DNA from: Gnetum montanum
Lineage: Eukaryota > Streptophyta > Gnetopsida > Gnetales > Gnetaceae
DNA length: 64,000 bases
Assembly: GCA_015680685.1 (NCBI GenBank)
Contig: MNCI01004329.1
Coordinates: 474,269-538,268 of the forward strand
Reading direction: 5' to 3'
The notes under the pieces were generated by a model that did no database searches, was not told the DNA's origin, and worked only from the letters and a program-made list of their open reading frames with translations. Shown piece after piece: positions 45,563-56,792 of the stretch; the stretch's first letter is position 1; every line of letters begins with the position of its first letter. The position numbers and the translations under genes are program-made.

Positions 45563-46690
45563 CTAGGAGTATGACATTTCGGTGAGTCCTAGATGAGGTA
45601 AATAATCAATGACATAAATGATCCAATTGTAGAAGAGCTTATTAATCCTTCTCATCATCCTTCTTTGTCTTCTTGTTCTAGCTACCATCCTTATCTTTAG
45701 ATTTGGACTTGGATCCTTTCTTTGATTTGGAACCCTTGTTCTTTTCCTTGGAAGATTGTTTGCCCCTATTTCCAAATCCACTTAGTTTTTTTTTCCCACC
45801 TTGAGTGCTAAATCATAAGTCTCATTAAGATTTTATGGCTCATAAAATGAAAACTCTTGTTGGTATGTCATTTTGAGTCCTCCTAGAAAGATTAAAGTCT
45901 ATTCATACTTCTCATGGTTTACCTAAGCTTGATGAAATAGTTCATAAAATTCGATGTAAAAATCCTTGATGTCTTTGTCATAAAATTCCATCAAGCTTAA
46001 TGTAATAGTTCATTAATTTCAAATTTATAATGGTCTATTGTCTCTAATGAGATTGTTCAAATTTTCTTCTCAACCTGTACTTCATCAAATTCTAATCTTT
46101 GATTGGTTGATCATTTTATCTTTCATAATCTTAAAACTCCTTTTCCCACTAAGTAAAATTCATACCTTCTAATCTAGATTCAACAATAGGTATCCTTAAC
46201 TAATTTGGTATCTCTTAGAACTCAAAGTACTTATGAAGTACCTTCAATCAACTTGAAAAAGAATTGGTGTCATCTACATCATTAAAAGTCTTCAACTAAA
46301 TGTGCAAGGGTTTTGTAGCATTATGGAACACTTTAGCAGGCCTTGCTTCATCTTCTTTGTTAAGCTTGTTAGGAGAAGAAGTAGTTGACATAGTTAGAGC
46401 TCTTAGAATTCCTAACAAGCTATTTTCTACTCCCATAGTTTCTAAGAGCTCGATGGATTCCTACTATTTTCAACTCGATGGATTCCTACACTCCCATAGT
46501 TGGATTTTCCTACATCATTTTCTACTCCACCTCTACTAGTTATGAAACTTCTTCATCACCATCCAAACATGAATGTTCATCACCTATGCATGTCTAAACA
46601 TGGTTTGGACTAGCATTCTTGTGCACCTTTACACTAATGTCAACCAACCGAGCAACCATCAATTATAAGATAGACTTCATTCTCTCCATG
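45563..46690 (-). pseudogene. Ty3 gag of element E5, downstream part
   Basis: Minus-strand translation from 46690: YMERMKSIL and ARLVDISVKVHKN (N-terminal), a region near 46060-46290 like the capsid (DKDIKDFYIEFYELFHQA), FLGGLKMTYQQEFSFYEP and NETYDLALKVGKK near 45800-45890, and a Lys/Ser/Arg-rich basic tail (to 45640). The pattern is that of Gag of chromovirus-like Ty3 elements. It is cut at 46690 by B4; the upstream codons are in the piece 56357-56658. Confidence 0.65.
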
Positions 46691-47603
46691 TGATGAGACG
46701 CGATATCGCATGGGCCGTGATATCGCGTACGTGATATCGCTACCATTGTGATATTTCATCCCTTGTGATATCGCGTACACGATATCGCAGTGCGTCATCA
46801 TATCTATAAATGAGAGGCGGCTCTTCCTTGTTTCCTCATCCTAGGCTAGAAGTAGGGAAACTTTGGCAGATTGATCACTCTAGAGATAGAATATTTTCCA
46901 TGTGCTCGTAGTAGGAGTCGTAAAGTGAACGGATCTTTATTCAAGAAACATTGTACTTGAACACAAGTTGTGTACGGAAATAAAGATGAACTTCCTAGAT
47001 AAACCTTGCAGTGCATGGAATAGGATTTTATTTAATGTTATTTATTGCTTTCTCTCTCACCCTTATCTCCTAGTAATGCGGAATGAGTATAACTTGATTA
47101 TGAGCATTTAAGGATGTGTACGGATAATCAAGGAACGGATGCTCATCGCACTTAGGCTAGATTAGATTCTCTCAACCCTTTCTTCCTAGTTAAGTACCTC
47201 AGTACGACTACTTCAAGCACGTGAGTTACCCGTGGTGATCCCAGCAACGATTAGCATTTGGTAGCCACAATTGCATCGGTTTAGGGTGTGTACGGTAAGT
47301 GGGAACGGATGTTGACGTTAGGTAATTTAGACTTAGTTCATTAGTTAGAGTTAGTAATTAGTTTCTCAACCCTTCACCTCAATAGCATAGGAGACATAAA
47401 ACATAAAAAGCTATAAAAATCATATACCTCAGACTTACTTAACCATAAACCGTGACAAATACAAGTAAGTTTGGGAAGACAACGAATGATTAACCCTAAG
47501 TTCCATGGGGCATGTAGGCACTTAGTCTGCGGAGTTCAACCAGATCGTGTGTGCTACACTCATATTCATATGCTTGAGTGTAGGGGTATCTCACCACTCA
47601 TCA
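46691..47603 (+). repeat. B4 5' LTR (913 bp)
   Basis: TGATGAGACG...CACTCATCA. Six GATATC-type sites at 46702, 46719, 46733, 46750, 46767 and 46781 are spaced 17, 14, 17, 17 and 14. TATAAAT is at 46805-46811 and AATAAA at 46979-46984. Compared with B2 it has an additional internal segment (about 47060-47170) resembling the following part (47180-47340), an internal duplication also present in the 3' LTR. Confidence 0.92.
46805..46811 (+). promoter_or_regulatory. TATA box of B4 5' LTR
   Basis: TATAAAT, 19 bp after the last GATATC site. Confidence 0.7.
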
Positions 47604-47604
47604 T

Positions 47605-47622
47605 TAGCACCATTGCCAGGGA
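47605..47622 (+). other. Mutated tRNA-Asp primer-binding site of B4
   Basis: TAGCACCATTGCCAGGGA matches the tRNA-Asp complement with G to A changes (TGGCGCC to TAGCACC). Confidence 0.7.
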
Positions 47623-47745
47623 CTAACTGTTTGTGCGATGAATAGAACATAGGATATCACTCACATCGTTTGGAGCCTAATGAACCTTCAGGTTAATAAA
47701 ATAAGAAAAATTATATAACGGTAATTAACACACTAGTAAATAACA

Positions 47746-50154
47746 ATGTCTTCTTCTCATAAGAGCAACTCACCACGTAGGGACAATACAAAGAACAGTC
47801 GGCAATCAAAAACACATAACCAAAATCTGCGAAGTCCTAAACAATACTGGATAGTCTATACTCATCCCAATGAGTATATTCTAGACTTTACCTTTATCCT
47901 CCATCAAGATGAATAGATGCGCTGGAGAGATTTGCAAGGTAACATAGTGTTAGCTCTAGATCAGGCAGTCCCAAACATGCTTCTCTGTGCTTTGGCACAA
48001 ATTGGCATGACAAAATTATATGTTGAATACGTTGCAGAAGACTTTGACATGAGGGATTATTATCCCATAGCTTTACAACGTATGAGGGACTTAAGGCAGG
48101 AGAGCCAACATACACTATTGAAGGGCAAAGGTACACACGTCCTTAGCAAAATAGGAGATGAGGAACCCATCATAATGGGTTCTTTAGCAAATGCTGTTCC
48201 CCCTCTTAACGATGGTGAGGAGGTTGGGTATCAGAACCTACGATCAACAATACACAACACTGGTTTTGATCCCCATGAATGCCAACTGTTCACAGAGGGA
48301 ACAACTACTCATACTAAGGATGAGCACTTAGATTGTCATCATGATCGGGGCTGAAGTAGCAGAAGAGAAGGTAGGAAACATCGTCATGGCGATGGTTCTC
48401 CTTCCTCTTCTTCTTCATCTCATCACTCACCCTCTCCTTCCATATCTGGGCGCAACCATCACGAGCATAACGGAGAGGATAAAGGTAAGAAAAATAAGAG
48501 ACCTCGATGATAGAGTCGAGAGAGAGGACAAGGGCATGAACGAAGGGAAAGTAGGGAACAATGAAGACATCATAGACATCATGAAATAGATGATCATGAT
48601 GAGCCCCTACTTGCCACCTGAAGTATGCTCGATATAACGGAGGCAGTTAGGATACCAACAAGGCATTTAAAAGATAGTCGAATCAAATTCTTAGACATGA
48701 ATAACATCCCATGCTTTGAGGGGGGATACAACGCTGATCCGCAACATCATTTATAGATATTCCACGATGCCTATGCCTTGCAAAACATAGAAAATGAGTG
48801 GCAGAAACTTAAGTTGTTTTTAAGGACACTCACCAAGGAAGCAGAGAGTTGGTACCAGTCCTTAGAACCGAAAACCATCAGGAGGTGGAGTACGATGTTA
48901 GAACTCTTCAACGATAAGTATCAGATGTACTCCAGAGTGTTTAATTTGCGTAAGCAGATCCAAGGCTGGAAACAAGGTAATCACGAACCCTTAGATGCTG
49001 CCATGGCTCACTACTACACATTGTTACATCATTGCCTGGGCCATGGATACGCTCAACAGGATCAACTTTGTCACATCGTGGATGGGCTAAGGCATGAAAC
49101 TAGAAGAACCCTTGGGACTTATGCCCAAGGGAGACTATCAGAATTTAGAGCCCATGAAGTTCATCACTTGTTGGAACAAGTAGCAAAAGAAGAATGTGAA
49201 CTATGAAAAAGAGAGAGTGCGGAAGAATACAACCGTGATCCCTCCCTTCGGAAGAAGGGAGTGAAATTTTGCGATGAAGAGGATGAGTCACCACTCGAAG
49301 ATTTGGTGAATCGGAAAACTTTGTCGATCCAAAAATTAACAATAGAAGTATCGGCTAAGATGGACCAATTGTGGGATTCCTTAGACTCCAGACTTGAAAG
49401 TGTCTTGAAAATCGTAGAAGAGTCTAAGGAGGAACGAAGTAGTGACAAAGATAAAACAAAGTGGAGAAATTCAGGCCCTGCACATAACAAGGGTAAGGGG
49501 AAAATTACTATCTCCGATGAAGTTGTGGATTCAGACAAAAACGATGATGGTGGATGTGAGATTTGCTACTATGACCATCCTAAGGGATGTTGTCCAATCA
49601 TCTCACATCTACAAGAGTCTAGGGTGTATGCACTTAACCCGAGACTTAACAAGTGGCAGACACCCCATAGGTTACCTTATTCCCAAGGTAACCTAAGACA
49701 GTTCTACCAACTCTTAACGTATTATCCAAGTGGAACTCCACTACAACCCATCGGACAACATCAGCAGTGGCAATACCCACAATCATGGGGGATGCCACCA
49801 TCGAAACAAGAATACCCTTGTCGGCAGCCAATTCCTCCAAGTGACCCTATGGGTTACGCAATCCCACCACGTCACTACCCAGTTCAGGAATATCACCAAA
49901 CTTCCCCTCCAGGAAGGAACACCCCACATAAATACCATCCTCCAAATCCATCCGCACCTCTCACGCTAGTAGCTCCACGACCAACTGCCCCAACAACGCC
50001 AAGGGTATTTCCCACACAACCGCAACAACCTACTGTCACGAGGGCTTCCAATCCTCAATTCTCAGTTGGTCCTAACAGTTTTACGCTAAAATGACCTTTC
50101 TTCAGAGCCAACTATCCAACTAAGCCCTCACCCTCACAAGCAGTTGAATACCTA
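47746..50154 (+). pseudogene. B4 gag
   Basis: ATG at 47746 (MSSSHKSNSPRRDNTKNSRQ) starts a frame that stays unshifted through the whole gag-pol. Landmarks: FTFILHQDE, WRDLQGNIVLALDQAVPNML, the Ser/His/Arg-rich part near 48350-48500, NIENEWQKLKLFLRTLTKEA (48781), RHETRRTLGTYAQGRLSEF (about 49090-49150), a coil with Lys/Glu (49330-49450), CEICYYDHPKGCC (49557-49595) and a Pro-rich tail with NPQFSVGPN (50053). Stops at about 47914, 48352, 48508, 49204 and 50092. Confidence 0.84.
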
Positions 50155-51180
50155 AACAATGTCGTACCAAATAAGGTTTCGGGACCCCCTTCAAACAAGA
50201 AATCGAGCCCAATGCATACGATTATGTTAACGCATACCGTAACCGACTGGATTAAGGTCAGCCACCTTCCTAAGAAATTATCTGATCCTGGGGTCCCCCT
50301 AGTTTATCTCCAAGTCATTGGGAATGAACCCCATAAAGCTCTCCTCAACTTAGTTTCCGGAGTCAACTTAATCTCACAAGAACTGTATAAAACCTAGAAC
50401 CTACCTCCACTCAAGAAGAGCAATATTCTCTTAGAGCTAGCTGACCAGTCCATCACTATTCCTTTGGGACAGGTTGAGGACATTGTTACTACTGTGGGTG
50501 GTTGGTCATATTGAGTTGATTTCCTAGTGATCCAAATAAACAATGACAAAGGGGATTTTCCAATTATAATGGGAAGGGCATGGCTGAGTACAATCGATGC
50601 ACGCCTAGGAATCCGCAATCTTTCCCTAGAAATATCCAAGAAAAATACTTTTGGAAAAATTGAGAGGAAGAGAGTTCCATGCATCGCATATAGTGACACA
50701 GGGTGTCATTACGTGCAAAAATCATGGGTGATGCGAAGTCTAACATTGCTTGCATGCAATCGATGTGCACAAGATATTGACATACAAAAGTGCCTATATG
50801 TAGCAGCCACACAACAAGAAAAATCCCAGTGACTGATGGCTAACCAAGAGAGAAATTCAATGACATGCATGGAACTAACTGAGGGGATAACTAGTACTTA
50901 CGTTGAAAGCATGGATGCACTTGAGCAGGTCTGTGGCCAACTTCCAGACCTTAACCCTGAAAAAATTAATTGGGGGAAGTTGGAGATTCCTGAGAAGTTT
51001 AAACAAGAGCCCCTAGATTTAAAACCGTTGCCCATTGGTTTGTAATACATGACCCTTAAAAATGAAAAATCGGTAATCACCAACGCAAAGCTTGCACCCA
51101 AGTAAAAAGAAAGTTTGTTGAAGGTAATAAATAAGTGGTCAACAGCCTTTGCATGGTCATACCCTAAACTAACTGGAATA
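50155..51180 (+). pseudogene. B4 protease and linker
   Basis: The active-site region reads LLNLVSGVNLISQ (50341-50375): the catalytic DSG of B2 is replaced by NLVSG, so the enzyme should be dead. The frame continues with ELADQSITIPLGQ, IIMGRAWLSTIDA (50566) and a conserved linker (VPCIAYSDTGCHYVQKSWVM, WGKLEIPEKFKQEPLDLKPL). Confidence 0.82.
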
Positions 51181-52070
51181 GACCCTAGGATATGCTAGCA
51201 TAGGATTTACACGGACCCCTCCATGAAGCCTTGCAAACAACTGCAGAGGCGATTGAACCCGAAGTTAAAACAAATAGTAAAACAAAAGATAGAGCAACTT
51301 CTCAAGGCTAGGTTCATTTACCCCATTGCTGATAGCGAATGGGTTAGCCCTATTGTAATCGTACCAAAAAAGGGAGGTAAATGGAGGGTATGTATAGACT
51401 TTAGGCTATTGAATATGGCAACATTCAAAGATCACTTCCCATTGCCATTTTTTGACCAGGTCTTAGACACTATAGTAGGGCATCGCTATTACAGTTTTCT
51501 GGATGGGTATAGTGGATACAACCAAATATGAATCGCACCAAAGGACCAAGCCAAAACAACGTTCACTAGTCCTTGGGGAATGTCTGCATACAAAAAAATG
51601 CCTTTTAGCTTGTGTAATGCCCCTGCCACATTCCAATGATTAGTTCTAAGCATGTTTCAACAGCAAATAGGTAACGAAGTAGAAGTCTTCATGGACGACT
51701 TCTCCACTTATGGGATGAGCTTTGATCAAGCCCTCGACCGGTTAGAGCAAGTATTGAAACGATGTGTTGAAACCAACCTAAAGCTCAACTGGCAGAAGAG
51801 CCATTTGATGGTTCAAGAGGGCATCGTACTGGGGCATAAAATTTCACAATTAAGAATTAAGGAGGATCCGAAAAAAATTAAAGTCATCCAAGGAATTACC
51901 CGAAAACCAGAAACTATCAAAGACATTAGGTCATTCCTTGGACACACTGGCTACTACAAGAGATTTATCGAGAACTTCTCCAAAATTGCCAAGCCACTGG
52001 TGGAATTAACGAAAAAAGATGCACCATTCAAATGGACTAGGAAATGTGAACGGGCATTCCAAACTCTCAA
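51181..52070 (+). pseudogene. B4 reverse transcriptase with FMDD kept
   Basis: LKQIVKQKIEQLLKARFIYP, VPKKGGKWRVCIDFRLLNMA, SFLDGYSGYNQ, then TTFTSPWGMSAYKKMPFSLC, the catalytic VFMDDFSTYG (51685-51714) and the thumb [20 protein letters not shown]. In-frame stops at about 51529 and 51637 are the only breaks. Confidence 0.88.
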
Positions 52071-52490
52071 ACAGAGGCTTGTGGAAACTCCCATTCTACA
52101 AGCCCTTGATTGGTCTAGGCCATTCCATATCATGACTGACACACCTAATTACGCCTTAGGAGCCGTACTGAGATAATTAGATGAACTAAAACAACCTTAT
52201 TACATCCACTGTGCCAGTAAGAGTATCACCAATGCACAACTCAACTACACGACTATGGAAAAGGAATTAATGGCTGTAGTGTTTGCACTGGAAAAATTTA
52301 GGCACTATGTATTGGGCTACAAAGTATACATCCATACAGATCATAGTGCAATTAGGTTCCTTATGAACAAGCCAACGGTTAGCCCACGTATCATACGTTG
52401 GTTGATAATTCTTTAGGAGTTCGATTTAACCATAGTAGACCGCAAAGGCACCGAGAATGTAGTCGTAGACTACCTATCTCGGTTGCGTTG
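52071..52490 (+). pseudogene. B4 RNase H
   Basis: RLVETPILQALDWSRPFHIM and TDTPNYALGAVLR (first Asp present), TTMEKELMAVVFALEKFRHY, VYIHTDHSAIRFLMNKP, VVVDYLSRLRWDN. Stops at about 52174 and 52414. Confidence 0.85.
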
Positions 52491-53934
52491 GGACAACAAA
52501 GAGGATGAATATGCTGTATCTAACCATTTTCCTGATGAAACCCTTTTTGTCGGTGTAGTAAATGATCAACCCATAGAAATAAATTGGTATAGTAGCATTC
52601 TTACTTATCTCACTTCCCAACAAATACCACAGGGGTTGGACTTTAGGAAGAAACAATAATTTCTTCACAAAACCAAGTACTTCATGGAAATCAAGGGACA
52701 ACTCTATAAAGTCTATCATGATGGCTTGGTTCGATGGTGTGTGCCCGATCAGGATCAATTAAAAGTTCTTCAGGTTGCTCATGAGGGCCCCTGTGGGGGT
52801 CATTATGCTGGGAGACGAACGACTACCAAGGTCCTGCTTGCAGGATATTATTGGCCAACATTATTTTGGGACGTCCATCATTTTTCCCAATCCTTTAAAC
52901 GCTGCCAATGTGATGGTGGAATGACTGCTAGAATGGAGGGTCCGCAATAATGGATTCAACCTTTGGAACCCTTCGATATCTGGGGAATAGATTTTATGGG
53001 GCCTATTACACCGACGTCCAACGGAAAGGCATATATCATTGTTGTTGTTGATTACGTAACCAAATGGACTGAAGCAGCTGCAGTAATAGACTACACATCA
53101 TCTACAGCTGCACGATTTGTACAACAACAAATTGTAAATAGGTTTGGTGTGCCACATGCACTCATCTCTGATAATGGAACACATTTTACGGGTACAACCT
53201 TTCGCAAATTGATGCAATGCTTAGGGGTTGAGCATAAATTGGCCACACCTTACCACCCCCAAGCTAATGGCCAAGCCGAGGTTACTAACTGGGAGATTAC
53301 CAAAATATTAACGAGAATGATTAGCAAATTTAGGTGAGACTAGAGCACAAAACTGAACGACGCTCTTTGGGCGTACTGCTCCACTTGGAAGCTCCCTACA
53401 GGCTATTCTCCCTATGAGTTAGTGTATCGGAAACTACCAAAGCTTCCCATATAGAATGAGCTCCGTACACTATCCATGGCTTGTGACCTCCACCTAGACC
53501 TCGACCTAGCACAAAAACAACGGTTGACAACTCTAAATGTGCTAGACGAGAATAGATTGGTTGTACTATTTTCAAATGAGTTGTACAAAGCACATAGTAA
53601 ATAGTATCATGACTTAAGAATTTGAAGGTTTAGGTACCAACCAGGAGACAAGGTCCTTTACTGGAATCCCATGCACGTACCCTAGCATACAAAATTTCAA
53701 ACATTGTGGGAAGGATCCTATATTATTCATACAACTTTCCCCTCTGGAGCCATGATGATATACAAGCCTGACAACCTAGATAAAAGATTATTGGTTAATG
53801 TACAACAAACAAAACCTTTCCGCGAACCTGCAACAGCTAGTACAAATTACACCTCCACTAGCGAGCAACCTCGCTCTCTATTTCGGATCTCTCCCTTGCA
53901 ATTCAGTCATGGGGGAGATGGCCACCTATGCTGA
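52491..53934 (+). pseudogene. B4 integrase with DDE residues kept
   Basis: Zinc region HEGPCGGHYAGRRTT (52780) with SFKRCQ in place of SCxRCQ. Core: [10 protein letters not shown] (52981), [11 protein letters not shown] (53161), [11 protein letters not shown] (53266). The TGA at 53335-53337 matches that of B1 and B2. The tail ends near DKRLLVNVQQTKPF and SHGGDGHLC, with TGA at 53932-53934. This is the 3' end of a 2063-codon frame that began at 47746. Confidence 0.87.
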
Positions 53935-55796
53935 CCATTTGGGGCCCTCAGCTCCTTTTAAGTTTTTTGTTTTACACATTTTTGTTTTACAACTTTCTTT
54001 AACTTTTCTTGTTTTTGTTTTTCAATATCATTATACTTTTCCATTTTCTATGTGTGTGTGTGTGATCCATCCTGTAAGTTTGTCACCCAATGAGTGTTCT
54101 TCACGATGGTATGAACTGTTTTCATATTGATTGCTAATGTTGGTTTTTACCTTCAAGTTATGATGTTGATACTAAGGTATGTTCTTCTGATATGGCAGGC
54201 AATGAGTTCACTTCATCCATCCATCCACCAATTTCTATGGTCTCTCTTGGCTTGGAAATGTACAGTCCCCTTTCTAATAAGAACTTTAACGAATTGGTGA
54301 CTGGGCACTTCTCAAACTAAGGAAGGACTCAAGGTTTGAAAAGGGTGTGACTTCAAGGGAACTTGATGATTTTGTGTTGGCCATTCTCTTGGGTATGTTT
54401 TCTTCTTGGGTTTTCTTGACGTTTCGATGTTACCCAATCATCAAGAAGCTGAGCCAATAAAAATAAAAAGTCTTTGCATGGTGTGATTCTCACGCATAAA
54501 AACACAAAACAAAAAAAAAAGTGAGAATTCAAAGCACACCCCTTAGATGAAATAATCATTTGGGCTATAAACAATGGTTATGGAACTAAAAATGTTCCCT
54601 CTAACTAAGGCCCTTCTCGCTTCCCATTCTCTCCTCATTTGTTTCGTCGGAATGGTGGTAGCTCTTGGAGAAGGCGTTCTTGTTACTTTAAGGGGATGGT
54701 TTGGCCGAATGCATTGATGCGAAGTCACTGGATGTGGTTGGTTTGAGGTCGAAGTTGGAATGAGATTTACCAAGTCACATTAATCATGAAACACACAAGG
54801 GGCTGTACACCACCTTGTTCTTGGGATTCCATTCCATTCTCTTCTCTCCATCATTCTCTCCATTATTCACCTCATTTCTAGTTGTATCATTAGTGTATAT
54901 ATATTTTGGTTGATGCATTGTTTTCTCTTTGGTAAATTCTTGTGGTTAAGACTTTAACTCTTATTCCAATTGACATTTCCAAAGCCTACAGACTCTTTGA
55001 ATGTGGGATTGTCAGGGCATTAAGGGCATGAGCCTACTTTGGGGAGGACCCACTGACATTCCTATTTGGTGCATCAATTAAATTCTTTTCCTTAATATTT
55101 TTGCAATCCATTTTATTTTGTTCATTTTCATCTTGACATCCATTTCATCGATGTCCTAGTTGTCTCTTTTTATCTATCTTTCTTATTCCTTTTCTTTCTC
55201 CATTCTAACGCTACCAGAGGTTTGCGATTAGTCATGGGGGTATGGGGCCCAATTTTTTCAATTTTCTCCTAGCCCCAAATTTTTTCAATTTTTTCCTAAC
55301 CCCTACACCTTTGGTAGTCATCATTAATACATCTCCAGATCCATAATCAGCCATACCACAACCTAGCCAATGGACTTACATTGAAGCAAGGTATTAATTA
55401 CATTGAAATTCATCCACCTTTGTTAATACAAGATTGTGTTGTGTGTGCAGATGGCGATCATGCAATAATGGACCGAATCTGGAGGGAGCACTTGGAATGG
55501 AGCAATGCTGGAAGCAGCTATGCAAGGAGCAAGATCGATGATGCGCTTACGGATGGACAACGAAAGCTCAATCGTGACGTTGGTAGCAGCAACACTTCTT
55601 TCTTTCTTCTCTCTCAGCTACCAACTAAGGCCTGATGTCAATGTAATAAGGTGTTCACCCTTGTTGTCATGAACACCAATTTTGTCAAGTCTTGTAATGA
55701 TGATTCGTTCACATGTCATCCCATTAGTTCCATTAACCTCAATAATCCCATACCTTCCCAATGTTTTGTAAGGAACTCGAGGATGAGTTTTCATTT
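53935..55796 (+). other. B4 3' region between pol and polypurine tract
   Basis: It aligns with B2 40090-41948. It contains AGTCATGGGGG at 53905 (at its edge) and 55230, a T-rich stretch, and a frame at about 55381-55635 without a good ATG. No env-like domain is seen. Confidence 0.7.
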
Positions 55797-55808
55797 AGTC
55801 ATGGGGGT
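55797..55808 (+). promoter_or_regulatory. Polypurine tract of B4
   Basis: AGTCATGGGGGT directly precedes the 3' LTR TG at 55810, as in B2. Confidence 0.75.
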
Positions 55809-55809
55809 A

Positions 55810-56355
55810 TGATGAGACGTGATATCACATGAGCCGCGATATCGCGTACGTGATATCACAGCCGTCGTGATATCGCATCCCCTGCGATATCGTGTACGTG
55901 ATATCACGGTGTGTCGTCATATCTATAAATAAGAGGCAAATCTCCCTTGTTTCCTCATTCTAGGCTAGAAGTAGGGAAACTTTGGCATATTGATCACTCC
56001 GGAGATAGAATATTTTCCATGTGCCCACAGTAGGAGTCCTAAAGTGAACAGATCTTTATTTGAGCAACATTGTACCTGAACACAAGTTGTGTATGGCAAT
56101 TAAGACGAACTTCTTGGATAAACCTTGCAGTGCATGGAATAGGATTTTATTTAATGTTATTTATTGCTTTCTCTCTCACCCTTATCTCCTAGTAATGCAG
56201 AATGAGTACGACTTGATTACGAGCATTTAAGGATGTGTACGGATAATCAAGGAACGGATTCTCATCGCACTTAGGCTAGATTAGTTTCTCTCAACCCTTT
56301 CCTCCTAGTTAAGTGCCTCAGTACGACCACTTCGAGCACGTGCGTTACGTGTGGT
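55810..56355 (+). repeat. B4 3' LTR, first 546 bp
   Basis: TGATGAGACGTGATATC. The six palindromes at 55821, 55838, 55852, 55869, 55886 and 55900 have the same 17/14/17/17/14 spacing as the 5' LTR. It breaks off at the N at 56356. Its last bases, of which 74 are present, appear on the reverse strand at 56585-56658. Confidence 0.9.
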
Positions 56356-56356
56356 N
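56356..56356. other. Single-N join
   Basis: Marks the left edge of the apparently inverted piece. Confidence 0.9.
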
Positions 56357-56489
56357 ACAATAATTAAAGATAGCTAGTTTTCTTGTTTTCTAGAATATTG
56401 ATTTGTCTTTTCATAATATTTGGATTTAGTGGACTTCAAGGTTAATTTCCATTAGAGTGAACTTGCTCTAGCATTCTTGGTATTAGAGA
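56357..56489 (+). repeat. Perfect 133-bp inverted repeat, left arm
   Basis: Identical by eye to the reverse complement of 56660-56792, with no mismatch. Such identity in a region of old repeats points to the same DNA sequenced twice. Confidence 0.92.
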
Positions 56490-56658
56490 TTGAGGTTGAT
56501 TGTTTCTTGGGAATTGGTTGTGGATTTTATCAAATTTAAATGGCATCTAATAAGAACAGGTGCAAGCCTTGAATAAATACATGGTGATGAGTGGCAAGAT
56601 ACCTCTACACTCAACCATACGAATATGAGCGTAGCACATGCGATCTGGTCGAACTCTG
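56357..56658 (-). other. Piece in apparently wrong orientation: B4 LTR end plus E5 start
   Basis: As printed, the piece holds E5 LTR end and PBS (56357-56489), the E5 gag start (ATG 56540), CATGG (56580-56584), then the reverse complement of a family-B LTR end (56585-56658). Turned around, it would supply the end of the B4 3' LTR, the target duplication CCATG, and the E5 flank that continues into 56660. The first 133 bp equal the reverse complement of 56660-56792 exactly. Confidence 0.85.
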
Positions 56659-56659
56659 N
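56659..56659. other. Single-N join
   Basis: Marks the right edge of the apparently inverted piece. Confidence 0.9.
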
Positions 56660-56792
56660 TCTCTAATACCAAGAATGCTAGAGCAAGTTCACTCTAATGG
56701 AAATTAACCTTGAAGTCCACTAAATCCAAATATTATGAAAAGACAAATCAATATTCTAGAAAACAAGAAAACTAGCTATCTTTAATTATTGT
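56660..56792 (-). repeat. Perfect 133-bp inverted repeat, right arm
   Basis: Partner of 56357-56489. On the minus strand it holds the E5 LTR end followed by TTGGTATTAGAG (56672-56661), a primer-binding site for initiator-Met tRNA with one change from TGGTATCAGAG. Confidence 0.9.

Larger units (their letters stand above)
46691..56355 (+). mobile_element. Athila-like Ty3 element B4
   Basis: Complete in order: 5' LTR, PBS, gag-pol in one frame, 3' region, polypurine tract, 3' LTR up to the N at 56356. The left target duplication is CCATG (46686-46690). The right partner CCATG is found next to the LTR end in the inverted piece (56580-56584, reverse strand), so the true 3' end of B4 is that piece. 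It is inserted in the gag of E5. Confidence 0.92.

Noticed and set aside
46691-46800. GATATC array as a CRISPR-like repeat
   Set aside because: The repeats are 6-10 bp, the spacers are not unique, it lies in a plant LTR and is duplicated in the other LTR.
55381-55635. Small ORF in the B4 3' region as an env-like or accessory gene, behind a conserved GTGTGCAG acceptor-like site
   Set aside because: It has no ATG in a good place, and B2 differs at many amino-acid-changing positions and by indels, so there is no sign of protein conservation.
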